The notes beneath the pieces are model-generated. The model was not told where the DNA came from, did no database searches, and saw nothing but the letters and a program-made list of their open reading frames with translations. Source: Snuella sedimenti (GTDB taxonomy: Bacteria; Bacteroidota; Bacteroidia; Flavobacteriales; Flavobacteriaceae). Taken from it: a DNA stretch of 64,000 nucleotides. This document shows positions 25,642 to 35,113 of this stretch, piece by piece. Location: NCBI RefSeq assembly GCF_016428595.1, contig NZ_JAELVQ010000003.1:124001-188000 (forward strand). The letters run 5' to 3'. Every line of letters starts with the position of its first letter. Positions within the stretch are counted from its first letter, which is position 1. The position numbers were made by a program, and so were the translations under genes.

Positions 25642-26151
25642 ATGAAGAAATACTGTGTTGTAATGTTGGTATTAGTAGCAATGGTTAATTTGGGGTATTC
25701 CCAAATGACACCTGCAAAACAAATTCCTCCCAATGTTACCCAACAAATAAAAATTAAAGCGCCAGTACAGGTTGTCTATGATTACTTAAGAACGTTTGAT
25801 AATGTCAATGAATATGCTAGCGATCTGGTTTTAACCAGTAAAATAGTATTAAGGGCAAACAACCCACAGCGAGAAGTGGTTTTTAAAAACGGAAACAAGC
25901 GTTTGGAAGAATTGGCTATAATAGCTCCGAAAGCGAACAAATTGGGCGTAAAAGTAATGAACCCAGATAATAGGTTTTCAAGATACTTTTACTATTTCGA
26001 GATCCGTCCCAAAGGGGCTCATATAAGTAAAGTAACGCTTAAAGCTTATTATGGTCTTAATGATAATACTTTAAGTAAAGCAGTTAAAAAAGAGGTGCAA
26101 AATGAATTTAAAATAATTTTAGAAGGGTTAAAAAACCATTTCGAAAATTAA
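25642..26151 (+). CDS. Secreted SRPBCC (START/polyketide cyclase-like) domain protein
   Basis: A 169-residue protein with a signal peptide (MKKYCVVMLVLVAMVNLGYSQ). The mature part starts with IKIKAPVQVVYDYLRTFDNV, the typical first strand and helix of the SRPBCC helix-grip fold. It ends with a long helix (VKKEVQNEFKIILEGLKNHF) that would close the hydrophobic pocket. It probably binds a small hydrophobic ligand in the envelope. No catalytic residues can be assigned. It lies between the thioredoxin gene and a small membrane protein. Confidence 0.68.
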   Translation: MKKYCVVMLVLVAMVNLGYSQMTPAKQIPPNVTQQIKIKAPVQVVYDYLRTFDNVNEYASDLVLTSKIVLRANNPQREVVFKNGNKRLEELAIIAPKANKLGVKVMNPDNRFSRYFYYFEIRPKGAHISKVTLKAYYGLNDNTLSKAVKKEVQNEFKIILEGLKNHFEN

Positions 26152-26241
26152 AACTTTAACACTCTTTAATATTTCTATTTAAGTTTGGTAAAGGTATTAT
26201 CGTTTTAAAAAATTACTTTTGTAACAAAGGACATTAAGACA

Positions 26242-26529
26242 GTGAACGTTTTTTTTGGAAATATACAAGATTCAATAGTTGTAAAAGATACAGCCAAAAC
26301 TATAAAAGCCGCTAAAATTTTGCCAGCTGCCAAAATTAATAGCGAAGAGGGGGCTATCATTCCTAAAGAGGCTATATCTATGATCAAACTACAACCTTCA
26401 ATGCCGTTAGAGCAAAAGGAAGATACACCTGTATTAACCTATGTTATGATAGGTGTTGTACTTATTATTGTTTTTATTTTAGTTAGAATTGTACTTAAAA
26501 AGATAAAGGCCAGTCGAGAGACCAAATAG
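26242..26529 (+). CDS. Small single-span membrane protein, function unknown
   Basis: A 95-residue reading frame that starts with GTG at 26242. It has a polar N-terminal half rich in Lys/Ala (AKTIKAAKILPAAKINSEEG) and one transmembrane helix near the end (VLTYVMIGVVLIIVFILVRI), with a basic tail KKIKASRETK that should remain in the cytoplasm. A hairpin terminator follows 26 bases after the stop, which supports a real gene. I do not recognise the family. Confidence 0.55.
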   Translation: MNVFFGNIQDSIVVKDTAKTIKAAKILPAAKINSEEGAIIPKEAISMIKLQPSMPLEQKEDTPVLTYVMIGVVLIIVFILVRIVLKKIKASRETK

Positions 26530-26555
26530 AGATTAGAAAATAATGATATTTTTAA

Positions 26556-26581
26556 GGGACTTCGAAAAAGTCTCTTTTTTT
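26556..26581 (+). terminator. Rho-independent terminator
   Basis: GGGACTT and AAGTCTC pair (one G-U) around CGAAA and are followed by seven T residues. It ends the unit finishing at 26529. Confidence 0.78.
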
Positions 26582-26958
26582 GTTTTTTAATACTTGAGAT
26601 AAAAGAGGGTAAAGAAGTCTAAAATTAAGGAATATTCCCTATAATCAACTTTTCTTTATTAAATAACTTTACGCCTAGAAAGATGTTTTGTTTTATTTGC
26701 CAAAGCACTTGCAAGGTTATATTTTATTGGGAGGGATTGGCGTATTCGTAATTCATAAAATTATCTTAAAAATTAAATTAGGCTAGGGGTTTCTACTAGT
26801 TTTGGAGTCTAGTTGTAAAATGATCCCATTGTAGTATTAAAATGGTGCAAATATATGTAAAAGATAAATTAACATAGTATTAACGTGATTAAAACCACCC
26901 TTTTTAGAAGTAATCACGTTTTATTATAAAAGAAACTAAACGTATTAAAAATTTAAAA
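26582..26958. other. Intergenic region upstream of the M16 protease
   Basis: No gene is seen in these 377 bases. It contains AAGGAATATTCCCTATAA (26627-26644), similar to the palindrome at 12121. It also has a perfect 10-base inverted repeat, AACGTGATTA (26882-26891) and TAATCACGTT (26911-26920), 39 bases before the protease ATG, whose stem-loop would fall in the leader RNA or act as an operator. Confidence 0.45.
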
Positions 26959-29766
26959 ATGAAAAAAACAGTTACCGTATTAGCATTTTTAGTATTGGGT
27001 TTATATAATGGTTTGTCACAAACCATAAATCTCAATGACAAATTACCTACAGATACAAAAATTAAAAAAGGGGTTTTGCCAAATGGCATGACTTATTATA
27101 TCCAAAATACAGACGTAGTAAAAGATGCAGCTAGTTATTATATCATTCAAAACGTGGGGTCTGTACTCGAAAACGATGAGCAGCAAGGATTAGCACATTT
27201 CTTAGAGCATATGGCATTTAATGGGACCGAAAATTTTGAAGGTAAAGGCATTTTAAATACCCTTCAAAAACACGGAGCCGTATTTGGAAAAGATATTAAT
27301 GCCTATACGTCATTTGACGAAACGGTGTATAACATGAATAATATTCCCAATACAGAGGAATTAATAGATACTTGCTTACTGGTATTACACGACTGGTCGC
27401 ATTATTTACTGTTAACCGATGAAGAGATTGATGCAGAGCGAGGGGTTATTAAAGAAGAGTGGCGTACGCGCCAGTCTGGACGTATGAGGATACTTAAGAA
27501 ACAATTACCTGTTATGTTTAATAACACCATTTATGCTAATCGTATGCCTATTGGTTTAATGGATGTGGTCGAAAATTTTGAATACAAAGCCTTAAGGGAT
27601 TTTTATCACGATTGGTACCGCACCGATTTACAGGCCATTGCCATTGTAGGGGATGTAGATATAGATGATATTGAGCAAAAGATTAAAGACTTGTTTTCGG
27701 ACATTCCAGCTGTTGAAAATCCAAAAGAACGCATTTTAGTAAGCATACCGGACAATGATGAAATGTTATACGCTATGGTGATGGATGAGGAAGTGACGAC
27801 ATCCCAAATAAGTTTTAATATTAGACATCCAAGATCCTTGGAGGATGAAACAGTTGCCGATTTAAAAGAATCTCTACTAAATAGCATGGTAACGAGTATG
27901 TTATCAGCGCGTATAAAAGAAGTTACGCAAAAACCAGATGCTCCCTTTTTGGGAACTTGGATTAGTTATGGGAAGCATTCGAGAACAGCGAACGCGTTTA
28001 GCGTAACCATTTCACCTAAGCCAAATAACCAACATGAAGCCTTTAAAGCGGCGCTAGAAGAAGTGAACCGTGCTGTGAAGTTTGGTTTTACAAAGGAAGA
28101 GGTCGATCGCACCATAGTGCAGTTCAAGAATTATTATGAAAATCAAATAGCTAAGGAGGACGATCGCAGTCATGGGACTATAGTACAGACGATGCAACGT
28201 AACTATTTGGATAACGATGCTATGATAGGAATAGAAGACGAGTACACTATTGTTAAGTCCTTATTCGAAACATTAAGTGAAGATGGAGTTCATAAAAGAA
28301 TAAAAGATTTATACACCAAGAACAATAGATTTGTAACCGTTATAGGAGTAGAAGGCAGGAACAATTTAACTAAGGAAGAAGCCGCACGTATCATTCAAGA
28401 TGTAGAAAATGATGCAAACCTCGAACCATATACCGATGGATTTGCTGGAAAGACCTTAATTTCTGGTGTAAATATAACGGCAGGTAGCATTGTATCCGAA
28501 GACAAAAATGAAGCCATTGGTTCAACTACTTATAAGTTGAGCAATGGTATAACAGTACATTACAAGTTTGCCGATAAAAATAAAAATGATGTTAAATTAA
28601 GTGCTGTAAGTTATGGAGGCCTTTCTTTAGTTGAAGATGAAGATTTACCATCAGCAGAATACACAACAACTATTGCACAAAAATCGGGACTTGGTGACTA
28701 TTCGGCTGTGGATTTAAGTAAAGTACTGGCCGGAAAATCGGCTTCAACCAGTGTAGGTATTTCAAATTTAAGTGAGAGTATTAGTGGCTCATCGGTGACG
28801 AAGGATGTAGAAACGATGCTACAGATGGTTTATCTACGATTTGAAAAACCACGATTTGACGAGGACGCTTTTAAAGTGTTTCAGAACCAAATAGATAATT
28901 ATATCATTAGAAAGTCGAAAGATATCAATTCAAAAATAGCAGACAGTGTTACTGTAACATTGTATGGAGATAAGAATCCAAAGCATAGGTTATTCACTAA
29001 AGAGTATGCCAACGAAATAAACTTCGATAAGATAAAAACAATCTATAAGCAACGCTTTAACAATGCAGCCGATTTTGAGTTTTTTATTGTAGGGGATGTT
29101 CAAGAAGAACAATTAGAACCTTTATTGGAACAATATATAGCAAGCATTCCTACAAACAAGGTTGTTGAAAAATGGCAGGATAATTCGGTAAATTGGGTTA
29201 GCAATACTATTGATAAAGATGTGTATTTAACAATGGAAGACCCTAAGAGTACGGTGAAAATTGCTTATAAAAATGAAATTGATTACAATTTAAAAAATGC
29301 TTTGTTGGCAAGAGCTTTAGGCGACATTCTAAAATTACGATACACAGAAACATTAAGGGAAGAAGAAGGTGGCACTTATGGGGCTGGCGCGAGTGCTTGG
29401 GTGTCTAAACGACCCAAAGAAGAGGCCATGATTGGTATAGGTTTTGATTGTAATCCCGATAAAGTAGAAAAACTATCCACAATAGCTCATAATGAACTTA
29501 AAAAAATAGCACAAGGAGTTATTAATCAGGAAGATCTGGATAAAACGACTACTAATTATTTAAAAGAAAGAAAGCAGCAAGAAGGTTATAATAGCTACGA
29601 CATGAACGTGTTAACTACATTCTATCGCGAAGGTTACAATATCAATGATCCAGAGAGTTTTGAAAATATAGTTAAAAGTATAACGGCAGAACAATTAAAA
29701 GCATTTACGGCTAAAGTATTGGATAATGCAAAATCGTATGAGATTATAATTAAACCTAAAGAATAA
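26959..29766 (+). CDS. M16-family zinc metalloprotease (pitrilysin/insulinase type)
   Basis: A 935-residue protein with a signal peptide. The inverted zinc motif HFLEH is at residues 80-84 (GLAHFLEHMAFNGTENFEG), and the distal glutamate lies in EIDAERGVIKEEW near residue 160. Four-domain M16 architecture is supported by the second half (TYKLSNGITVHYKFADKNKN ... YTETLREEEGGTYGAGASAW), where the R/Y substrate-closing residues sit. It degrades unfolded peptides in the periplasm or at the surface. It may process peptides brought in by the nearby SusCD pair, but that is inferred. A perfect terminator follows. Confidence 0.92.
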   Translation: MKKTVTVLAFLVLGLYNGLSQTINLNDKLPTDTKIKKGVLPNGMTYYIQNTDVVKDAASYYIIQNVGSVLENDEQQGLAHFLEHMAFNGTENFEGKGILNTLQKHGAVFGKDINAYTSFDETVYNMNNIPNTEELIDTCLLVLHDWSHYLLLTDEEIDAERGVIKEEWRTRQSGRMRILKKQLPVMFNNTIYANRMPIGLMDVVENFEYKALRDFYHDWYRTDLQAIAIVGDVDIDDIEQKIKDLFSDIPAVENPKERILVSIPDNDEMLYAMVMDEEVTTSQISFNIRHPRSLEDETVADLKESLLNSMVTSMLSARIKEVTQKPDAPFLGTWISYGKHSRTANAFSVTISPKPNNQHEAFKAALEEVNRAVKFGFTKEEVDRTIVQFKNYYENQIAKEDDRSHGTIVQTMQRNYLDNDAMIGIEDEYTIVKSLFETLSEDGVHKRIKDLYTKNNRFVTVIGVEGRNNLTKEEAARIIQDVENDANLEPYTDGFAGKTLISGVNITAGSIVSEDKNEAIGSTTYKLSNGITVHYKFADKNKNDVKLSAVSYGGLSLVEDEDLPSAEYTTTIAQKSGLGDYSAVDLSKVLAGKSASTSVGISNLSESISGSSVTKDVETMLQMVYLRFEKPRFDEDAFKVFQNQIDNYIIRKSKDINSKIADSVTVTLYGDKNPKHRLFTKEYANEINFDKIKTIYKQRFNNAADFEFFIVGDVQEEQLEPLLEQYIASIPTNKVVEKWQDNSVNWVSNTIDKDVYLTMEDPKSTVKIAYKNEIDYNLKNALLARALGDILKLRYTETLREEEGGTYGAGASAWVSKRPKEEAMIGIGFDCNPDKVEKLSTIAHNELKKIAQGVINQEDLDKTTTNYLKERKQQEGYNSYDMNVLTTFYREGYNINDPESFENIVKSITAEQLKAFTAKVLDNAKSYEIIIKPKE

Positions 29767-29845
29767 ATTAATAGGCTTCATTCGCTAAACTTTTTTAATA
29801 AACCGATATATTTGAATTAGTCACTCAAAATAAGTGAAGAAGCCT

Positions 29846-29876
29846 AAGAAGGATTGCTTAGATGGCAATCCTTCTT
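29846..29876 (+). terminator. Rho-independent terminator after the M16 protease
   Basis: AAGAAGGATTGC and GCAATCCTTCTT form a perfect 12-bp stem with a 7-base loop, followed by T residues and an A-run. It separates the protease from the DsbC-like gene. Confidence 0.85.
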
Positions 29877-29991
29877 TAAAAAAATAAATCCAATAAATTT
29901 GCAGTAAGTAAAGCATCCATTATTAAAAATGTAATCATACAACAGAATGGTTGTTTGGGTGTTACATCTTACTATTAAAAAATAAATATAG

Positions 29992-30441
29992 ATGAAAAAA
30001 ATAATTGTAGTACTGTTTTTAAGTTTAAGTATCGGTGCAATGGCACAAATCCATAATCCAGTAAAGTGGACAACCAATACCGTTAAAATTTCCGAAACCG
30101 AATACGAATTAGTAGCAACAGCAACGATAGAAGGCGAGTGGCATTTGTATTCTCAGTCAGTTCCTGAAGATGGTCCCTTTCCTACAAAATTTATTTTTGA
30201 AGGTAATGGTAACTATCTTAAAAAGGGAAATACAAGCGAAGGTAAAGGGCATACTATAGACGATCCTGTTTTTGGGATGCGTATTAAGTATTTTGGACAT
30301 AAAGCGGATTTTAAACAGCGTATAAAATTAAAATCTAAAGAAGATTTTGATGTAAAAGCAACCGTAGAATTTATGGTATGTAACGATACACAGTGTTTGC
30401 CACCAAATGAAGTCGATTTAGAATTTAAAGTCGTACAATAA
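29992..30441 (+). CDS. Secreted DsbD N-domain-like (DsbC/DsbD_N) protein
   Basis: A 149-residue protein with a signal peptide (MKKIIVVLFLSLSIGAMAQ). The mature domain aligns by eye with the N-terminal domain of the DsbD homologue just downstream. Shared blocks are VKW, TEYxLxxTAxI, HLYSQxVP, GHTxxDPVF, IKYF and EFMxCxDxxC. The final pair C-N-D-T-Q-C probably is the redox disulfide that accepts electrons from DsbD. It ends 30 bases before the DsbD start codon, giving a tandem duplication of the module as a free protein. Confidence 0.78.
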   Translation: MKKIIVVLFLSLSIGAMAQIHNPVKWTTNTVKISETEYELVATATIEGEWHLYSQSVPEDGPFPTKFIFEGNGNYLKKGNTSEGKGHTIDDPVFGMRIKYFGHKADFKQRIKLKSKEDFDVKATVEFMVCNDTQCLPPNEVDLEFKVVQ

Positions 30442-30471
30442 TTGAACTATTATCAACAACCTTCCTTAGAA

Positions 30472-32430
30472 ATGAAAAGATTCCTTACCTCACTACTACT
30501 TTTAATTAGTTTTGTTAGTTTCTCACAGATGATCCCAGAAGTGAAATGGAAGACCTCTGTAGAAAAACTGTCTGATACCGAATATAATTTAATAACAACA
30601 GCTGTTATACCACATGGGTTTCATTTATACTCTCAAACGGTGCCAGACGGTGGTCCAATACCAACCAGTTTTATTTATGATGACGCCAATGGAGCTTTTA
30701 AAATAATAGGAAACACAACAGAGGAAAAAGGGCATACTGTTAATGACCCTGTTTTTGAAATGGAAATCAAGTATTTCGAAAACAAAACCGTATTTAAGCA
30801 ACAGATAGAAGTTTTAGGAGATAAGAAAACTTTAGAGGCTTTTGTTGAATTTATGATTTGTGATGACGAGCGATGTTCGCCTCCAACAGAAATAGACTTG
30901 GTGTTCAATCTTGCAGGAGAAGGAAAAACGAGCGTAGGAGAGTCATCGGTTGGCACAGTGACCAAATCAACATCAGGAAAAGAATCCAAAAAAGGATTAT
31001 GGGCTATTTTCTTTATAGCATTTTTATCAGGGTTCGCAGCCTTATTAACACCCTGTGTATTCCCTATGATCCCTATGACGGTTAGTTTCTTTACTAAGCA
31101 GAGTAAAACCAAAGCAGCAGGTATTAAAAATGCCATTATTTATGGTATTTGTATCATTGTTATTTATGTATTGTTAGGGACGGCGGTAACAGCTATGTTT
31201 GGAGCGGATGCATTAAATGCATTAGCAACTAATGTATGGTTTAATATCATCTTCTTTTTACTGTTGGTAATTTTTGCAGTGTCCTTTTTAGGGGCTTTTG
31301 AAATTATGTTACCCAATTCTTGGGCTAACAAAGTAGATTCTCAAGCCGATAGAGGTGGCCTAATAGGTATTTTCTTTATGGCGTTGGCTTTGGCAATAGT
31401 ATCTTTCTCTTGTACGGGGCCTATTGTTGGAACCTTGTTGGTAGAAGCAGCGTCCAAGGGAGGTTTAGCACCTATTATCGGTATGTTAGGCTTCTCGTTG
31501 GCGATTGCATTGCCTTTTGCCCTGTTTGCGGCCTTTCCTGGCTGGTTAAATTCGTTGCCAAAATCTGGAGGATGGCTAAATACGGTAAAAGTAGTTCTTG
31601 GGTTTTTAGAACTGGCTTTAGCATTTAAATTTTTATCGCAAGCCGATTTGGTGTTGCAAGCGCATATTTTGGAACGGGAGGTATTTATCGCGATATGGAT
31701 TGCTATTTTCGGAGCCTTGGCTTTTTACCTTTTCGGAAAAATACAACTACCGCACGATTCGCCATTAACACATATTTCTGTGGGGCGCTTGGGGCTTGGT
31801 CTTTTTGTTCTATCGTTCACCATTTATATGATTCCGGGACTTTGGGGAGCGCCTTTAAACTTAATTAGTGCGTTTCCTCCTCCATTAGAATATAGCGAGT
31901 CTCCTTATGGGGTTGGATATTCTAAAGTAGCAAGTGGTTTGGTATCTGGAGATGCTCATGCCAATCTTCCTGATGGTGCACATTTATTGGCGCCGCATGA
32001 TATATTGGCGTTTAACGATTACGATAAAGGATTAGCTTATGCTAAGAAAGTTGGTAAACCGGTTATGATTGATTTTACAGGATGGGCATGTGTAAACTGT
32101 AGAAAAATGGAACAGAATGTATGGCCTAAGGATGGTATTTTAAATATTTTGAAGAACGATGTAGTTTTAATATCATTGTATGTAGACGATAAACGTAAAC
32201 TTCAAGATGACGAAGTTGTGGAGTCTCAATTAAAACCTGGTAAAAAACTAAAATATATTGGTCAGAAATGGAGCGAATTGCAAACGATTCGGTATAAGGC
32301 CAATTCACAGCCATTTTATGTACTTATGGATCATGAAGAAAATAATTTGATCGATCCAGTAGCCTATACCCCAAACGCAGATGATTATCTTGCTTGGTTA
32401 AAAAAGGGTATAAGCAATTTTAACAAATAA
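30472..32430 (+). CDS. DsbD-like thiol:disulfide interchange transmembrane protein
   Basis: The ATG at 30472 ([19 protein letters not shown], a signal peptide) is preferred over a TTG ten codons upstream. The 652-residue product has a periplasmic N-domain with ICDDERC, and then about eight membrane helices with the paired cysteines in [11 protein letters not shown] and [11 protein letters not shown]-terminal thioredoxin domain follows with redox motif CVNC at about C540/C543 ([13 protein letters not shown]). DsbD carries electrons from cytoplasmic thioredoxin to periplasmic thiol proteins. This matches TrxB and several TlpA-like proteins in the same region. The next gene follows after 43 bases. 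Confidence 0.92.
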   Translation: MKRFLTSLLLLISFVSFSQMIPEVKWKTSVEKLSDTEYNLITTAVIPHGFHLYSQTVPDGGPIPTSFIYDDANGAFKIIGNTTEEKGHTVNDPVFEMEIKYFENKTVFKQQIEVLGDKKTLEAFVEFMICDDERCSPPTEIDLVFNLAGEGKTSVGESSVGTVTKSTSGKESKKGLWAIFFIAFLSGFAALLTPCVFPMIPMTVSFFTKQSKTKAAGIKNAIIYGICIIVIYVLLGTAVTAMFGADALNALATNVWFNIIFFLLLVIFAVSFLGAFEIMLPNSWANKVDSQADRGGLIGIFFMALALAIVSFSCTGPIVGTLLVEAASKGGLAPIIGMLGFSLAIALPFALFAAFPGWLNSLPKSGGWLNTVKVVLGFLELALAFKFLSQADLVLQAHILEREVFIAIWIAIFGALAFYLFGKIQLPHDSPLTHISVGRLGLGLFVLSFTIYMIPGLWGAPLNLISAFPPPLEYSESPYGVGYSKVASGLVSGDAHANLPDGAHLLAPHDILAFNDYDKGLAYAKKVGKPVMIDFTGWACVNCRKMEQNVWPKDGILNILKNDVVLISLYVDDKRKLQDDEVVESQLKPGKKLKYIGQKWSELQTIRYKANSQPFYVLMDHEENNLIDPVAYTPNADDYLAWLKKGISNFNK

Positions 32431-32473
32431 AAAATCAAACAACTAACCAATAAAAACAATAAAACTTAAACTA

Positions 32474-33487
32474 ATGAAAAAAACACTGTATGTTGCTGCA
32501 ATAGCTTTGGCCTTTGTAGCTTGTAAAGAGCAAGAACCTAAAGATTATGTAACCTTATCCGGAACCATAACCGATAAAAACTCGGATTCATTAGTGGTAC
32601 GTTCCAGAACATACCAAAAGAAAATAGATATCGGTGCCGATGGGACTTTTTCAGATACGCTAAAAGTAGAAAAAGGAACTTACAACTTATTTGATGGTAA
32701 GGAATCTACAACCATATTTTTAGAAAATGGATTTGATATTAAGCTAACACTGGATACCAAGCAATTTGATGAAACGATCACTTATTCCGGTATTGGGGAA
32801 GACGTTAATAATTACTTAGCTAAAAAGGCTCTATTGCAAGAAAAAGTGCTTTATAATTTTGATTTGTACGATTTAGAAAAATCCGATTTTGAAAAAGAGA
32901 CGAATACCGTTTTTGAATCGATGACAGCTTTGTTAGAATCTACAAAAAACTTAGACTCAACGTTTGTAGCAGGTCAAAGCAAACAAATTGATGGTCTTAA
33001 GGAATATGTGGTTACAAATTATGAAGACAAGCAGTATACAAAAACGGTATTAGCAAAGGGGAAGCCGTCTCCTAAATTCTCCAATTATGAAAATAATGCA
33101 GGAGGTACTACGTCCATTGATGATTTAAAAGGCAAGTATCTTTATGTTGATGTTTGGGCAACGTGGTGTGGTCCATGTAAAAGGGAAATCCCATTTTTAA
33201 AAGAAGTAGAGAAAAAATACCATGGTAAGAATATTGAGTTTGTTAGTATCTCTATAGACAAGCAAGCCGATAAGGAAAAATGGAAAACAATGATTGCCGA
33301 GAAAGAACTTGGAGGCACCCAATTATTAGCAGATAGTGATTGGAGATCTAAGTTCGTACAAGATTATAAAATAAAGGGAATTCCTCGATTTATTTTAATT
33401 GCTCCCGACGGAAACATTGTGTCTGCTGATGCACCAAGACCTTCTGATAAGCGGCTAATAGACCTGTTTGCAGAACTAAAGATATAA
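32474..33487 (+). CDS. TlpA-like thioredoxin lipoprotein
   Basis: A 337-residue lipoprotein (signal MKKTLYVAAIALAFVAC). An N-terminal DUF4369-like domain (YVTLSGTITDKNSDSLVVRS) is followed by a C-terminal TlpA domain starting at SPKFSNYENNAGGTTSIDDL, with WCGPC at C232/C235 and cis-Pro in IKGIPRF. It is probably reduced by the DsbD protein encoded upstream and could keep periplasmic or cytochrome c thiols reduced. It is ended by a strong hairpin. Confidence 0.85.
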   Translation: MKKTLYVAAIALAFVACKEQEPKDYVTLSGTITDKNSDSLVVRSRTYQKKIDIGADGTFSDTLKVEKGTYNLFDGKESTTIFLENGFDIKLTLDTKQFDETITYSGIGEDVNNYLAKKALLQEKVLYNFDLYDLEKSDFEKETNTVFESMTALLESTKNLDSTFVAGQSKQIDGLKEYVVTNYEDKQYTKTVLAKGKPSPKFSNYENNAGGTTSIDDLKGKYLYVDVWATWCGPCKREIPFLKEVEKKYHGKNIEFVSISIDKQADKEKWKTMIAEKELGGTQLLADSDWRSKFVQDYKIKGIPRFILIAPDGNIVSADAPRPSDKRLIDLFAELKI

Positions 33488-33517
33488 CAGTAAAAGTTTT
33501 AGTTGATTGTTTTAGTG

Positions 33518-33570
33518 AAAAGAATCGCTTTAATATGTTTAAGTTTTAAATAATATTAAAGTGGTTCTTT
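33518..33570 (+). terminator. Long stem-loop terminator
   Basis: An 18-base left arm starting AAAGAATCGC pairs with ATATTAAAGTGGTTCTTT at 33553-33570 (two G-U pairs), with a loop of about 16 bases. Only a short T-rich tail follows. It separates the TlpA lipoprotein from the aminotransferase gene. Confidence 0.6.
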
Positions 33571-33586
33571 ATTAATTTTTCGAACT

Positions 33587-35101
33587 ATGAATGCTATCAA
33601 TACCCTTAAAAAAGTTTTAAAAAAGACTAACAGATCAAATTTGGAAGCTTATTTTAAACCATTTAGAGATAACATTGTTGGAATTGACCAAGAGTTTACT
33701 TCTCCTTATGGTAAACAAAAAATAATATATTCCGATTGGACGGCTAGTGGGAGACTTTATAAACAAATAGAAGATAAGCTACATCACGAGATAGGGCCTT
33801 ATGTAGCAAATACCCATACCGAAACCTCTATTACTGGGTCGGCTATGACCTTGGCGTATCACAACGCCAGAAATATCATTAAAGAGCACGTTAACGCCTC
33901 TAAGGACGACGTATTGATTACTGTTGGAACAGGTATGACAGGGGCCATTAATAAATTTCAGCGTATTTTGGGTTTAAAGGTGTCCGAAAACCTCAAAGAC
34001 CATACACAAGTACCTGAAGTATTACGCCCTATTGTATTTATTTCACATATGGAACACCATTCTAATCAAACCTCATGGTTAGAGACCATTGCTAGGGTAG
34101 AAGTGATTCCATGTGATAGAGAAGGTCTTATTTGTTTAAACAGTTTTGAAACGTTGTTACGAAAATATGCCGATTGTCCAATTAAAATAGCTTCGGTAAC
34201 AGCCTGTTCTAATGTTACTGGAATTAAAACCGATTACCATAAAATTGCTGGCTTGGTACACCAATATAATGGTTTATGCTTTGTCGATTTTGCCTGTTCG
34301 GCTCCTTATGTAGCTATTAACATGCATCCCGACAATGATGAGGAATATTTGGATGCTATTACGTTTTCACCACATAAGTTCTTAGGTGGACCAGGAGCAT
34401 CGGGCGTGCTTATCTTCAATAAAAAACTGTATAAGAACATGGTGCCCGATAACCCGGGAGGAGGTACCGTGTCCTATACCAATCCATGGGGAGACCATGA
34501 TTATATCGATGATATAGAAACTCGTGAAGACGGTGGTACCCCAGGATTTTTACAGGCTATTCGTATCGCATTGGCCATTCGTTTAAAAGAACAAATGGGG
34601 GTAAAGCAAATATTAGATCGTGAGCACGAATTGAACAAGCGTATATTTAAAGCACTTTCTAAGATTAAGAACTTGCATATTCTTGCAGAAAAACATACCG
34701 ATCGCTTAGGTGTGTTTTCATTCTATATTGACGATGCACATTATAATTTGGTCGTTAAATTGCTAAATGATCGCTTTGGGGTACAAACCAGGGGAGGATG
34801 TTCATGTGCGGGTACTTATGGACACTTTTTGCTTAATGTTGATTTGCCAAAATCTAAAGCTATTGAGCAAAAAATTTTAGAGGGATGCCTCATTGAAAGA
34901 CCGGGCTGGATACGTATGTCAATTCACCCAACAATGACCAATGATGAAATTGATTTTATATGTGATGCCATAAAACAAGTTGCCAAGAATATTAAAGTAT
35001 GGGGAATGGATTACGAGTATCATGCATCTAAAAATGAATTTATTCATAAAGGAAATAAAGTTGTAGAAAAAGAGATTACTAAAACGTGGTTTAACTTATA
35101 A
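33587..35101 (+). CDS. Class V aminotransferase-fold PLP enzyme (cysteine desulfurase-like)
   Basis: A 504-residue PLP enzyme. Motifs are YSDWTASGRL near the start, the histidine-rich MEHHSNQTSWLE, the PLP-binding aspartate FVDFACSAPYVA, the Schiff-base lysine in FSPHKFLGGPGASG, and a cysteine-bearing loop TRGGCSCAGTYGH like that of desulfurases. It is longer than SufS/IscS (about 400 residues), with extra N- and C-terminal sequence, so it may act on a different substrate. It lies 12 bases before trxB, which suggests a sulfur or thiol role. This is inferred from context. Confidence 0.82.
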   Translation: MNAINTLKKVLKKTNRSNLEAYFKPFRDNIVGIDQEFTSPYGKQKIIYSDWTASGRLYKQIEDKLHHEIGPYVANTHTETSITGSAMTLAYHNARNIIKEHVNASKDDVLITVGTGMTGAINKFQRILGLKVSENLKDHTQVPEVLRPIVFISHMEHHSNQTSWLETIARVEVIPCDREGLICLNSFETLLRKYADCPIKIASVTACSNVTGIKTDYHKIAGLVHQYNGLCFVDFACSAPYVAINMHPDNDEEYLDAITFSPHKFLGGPGASGVLIFNKKLYKNMVPDNPGGGTVSYTNPWGDHDYIDDIETREDGGTPGFLQAIRIALAIRLKEQMGVKQILDREHELNKRIFKALSKIKNLHILAEKHTDRLGVFSFYIDDAHYNLVVKLLNDRFGVQTRGGCSCAGTYGHFLLNVDLPKSKAIEQKILEGCLIERPGWIRMSIHPTMTNDEIDFICDAIKQVAKNIKVWGMDYEYHASKNEFIHKGNKVVEKEITKTWFNL

Positions 35102-35113
35102 TTTGAAACGATT

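Noticed and set aside
26848-26855. TATATTTG on the minus strand as a promoter
   Set aside because: There is no minus-strand gene to the left of it for many kilobases; probably chance in AT-rich DNA.
30442-30471. TTG start ten codons upstream for DsbD
   Set aside because: The ATG at 30472 begins a normal signal peptide; the upstream part is polar and would spoil it.
30675-31136. 153-codon antisense open frame within dsbD
   Set aside because: It lies wholly opposite a well-supported gene and has no family features.
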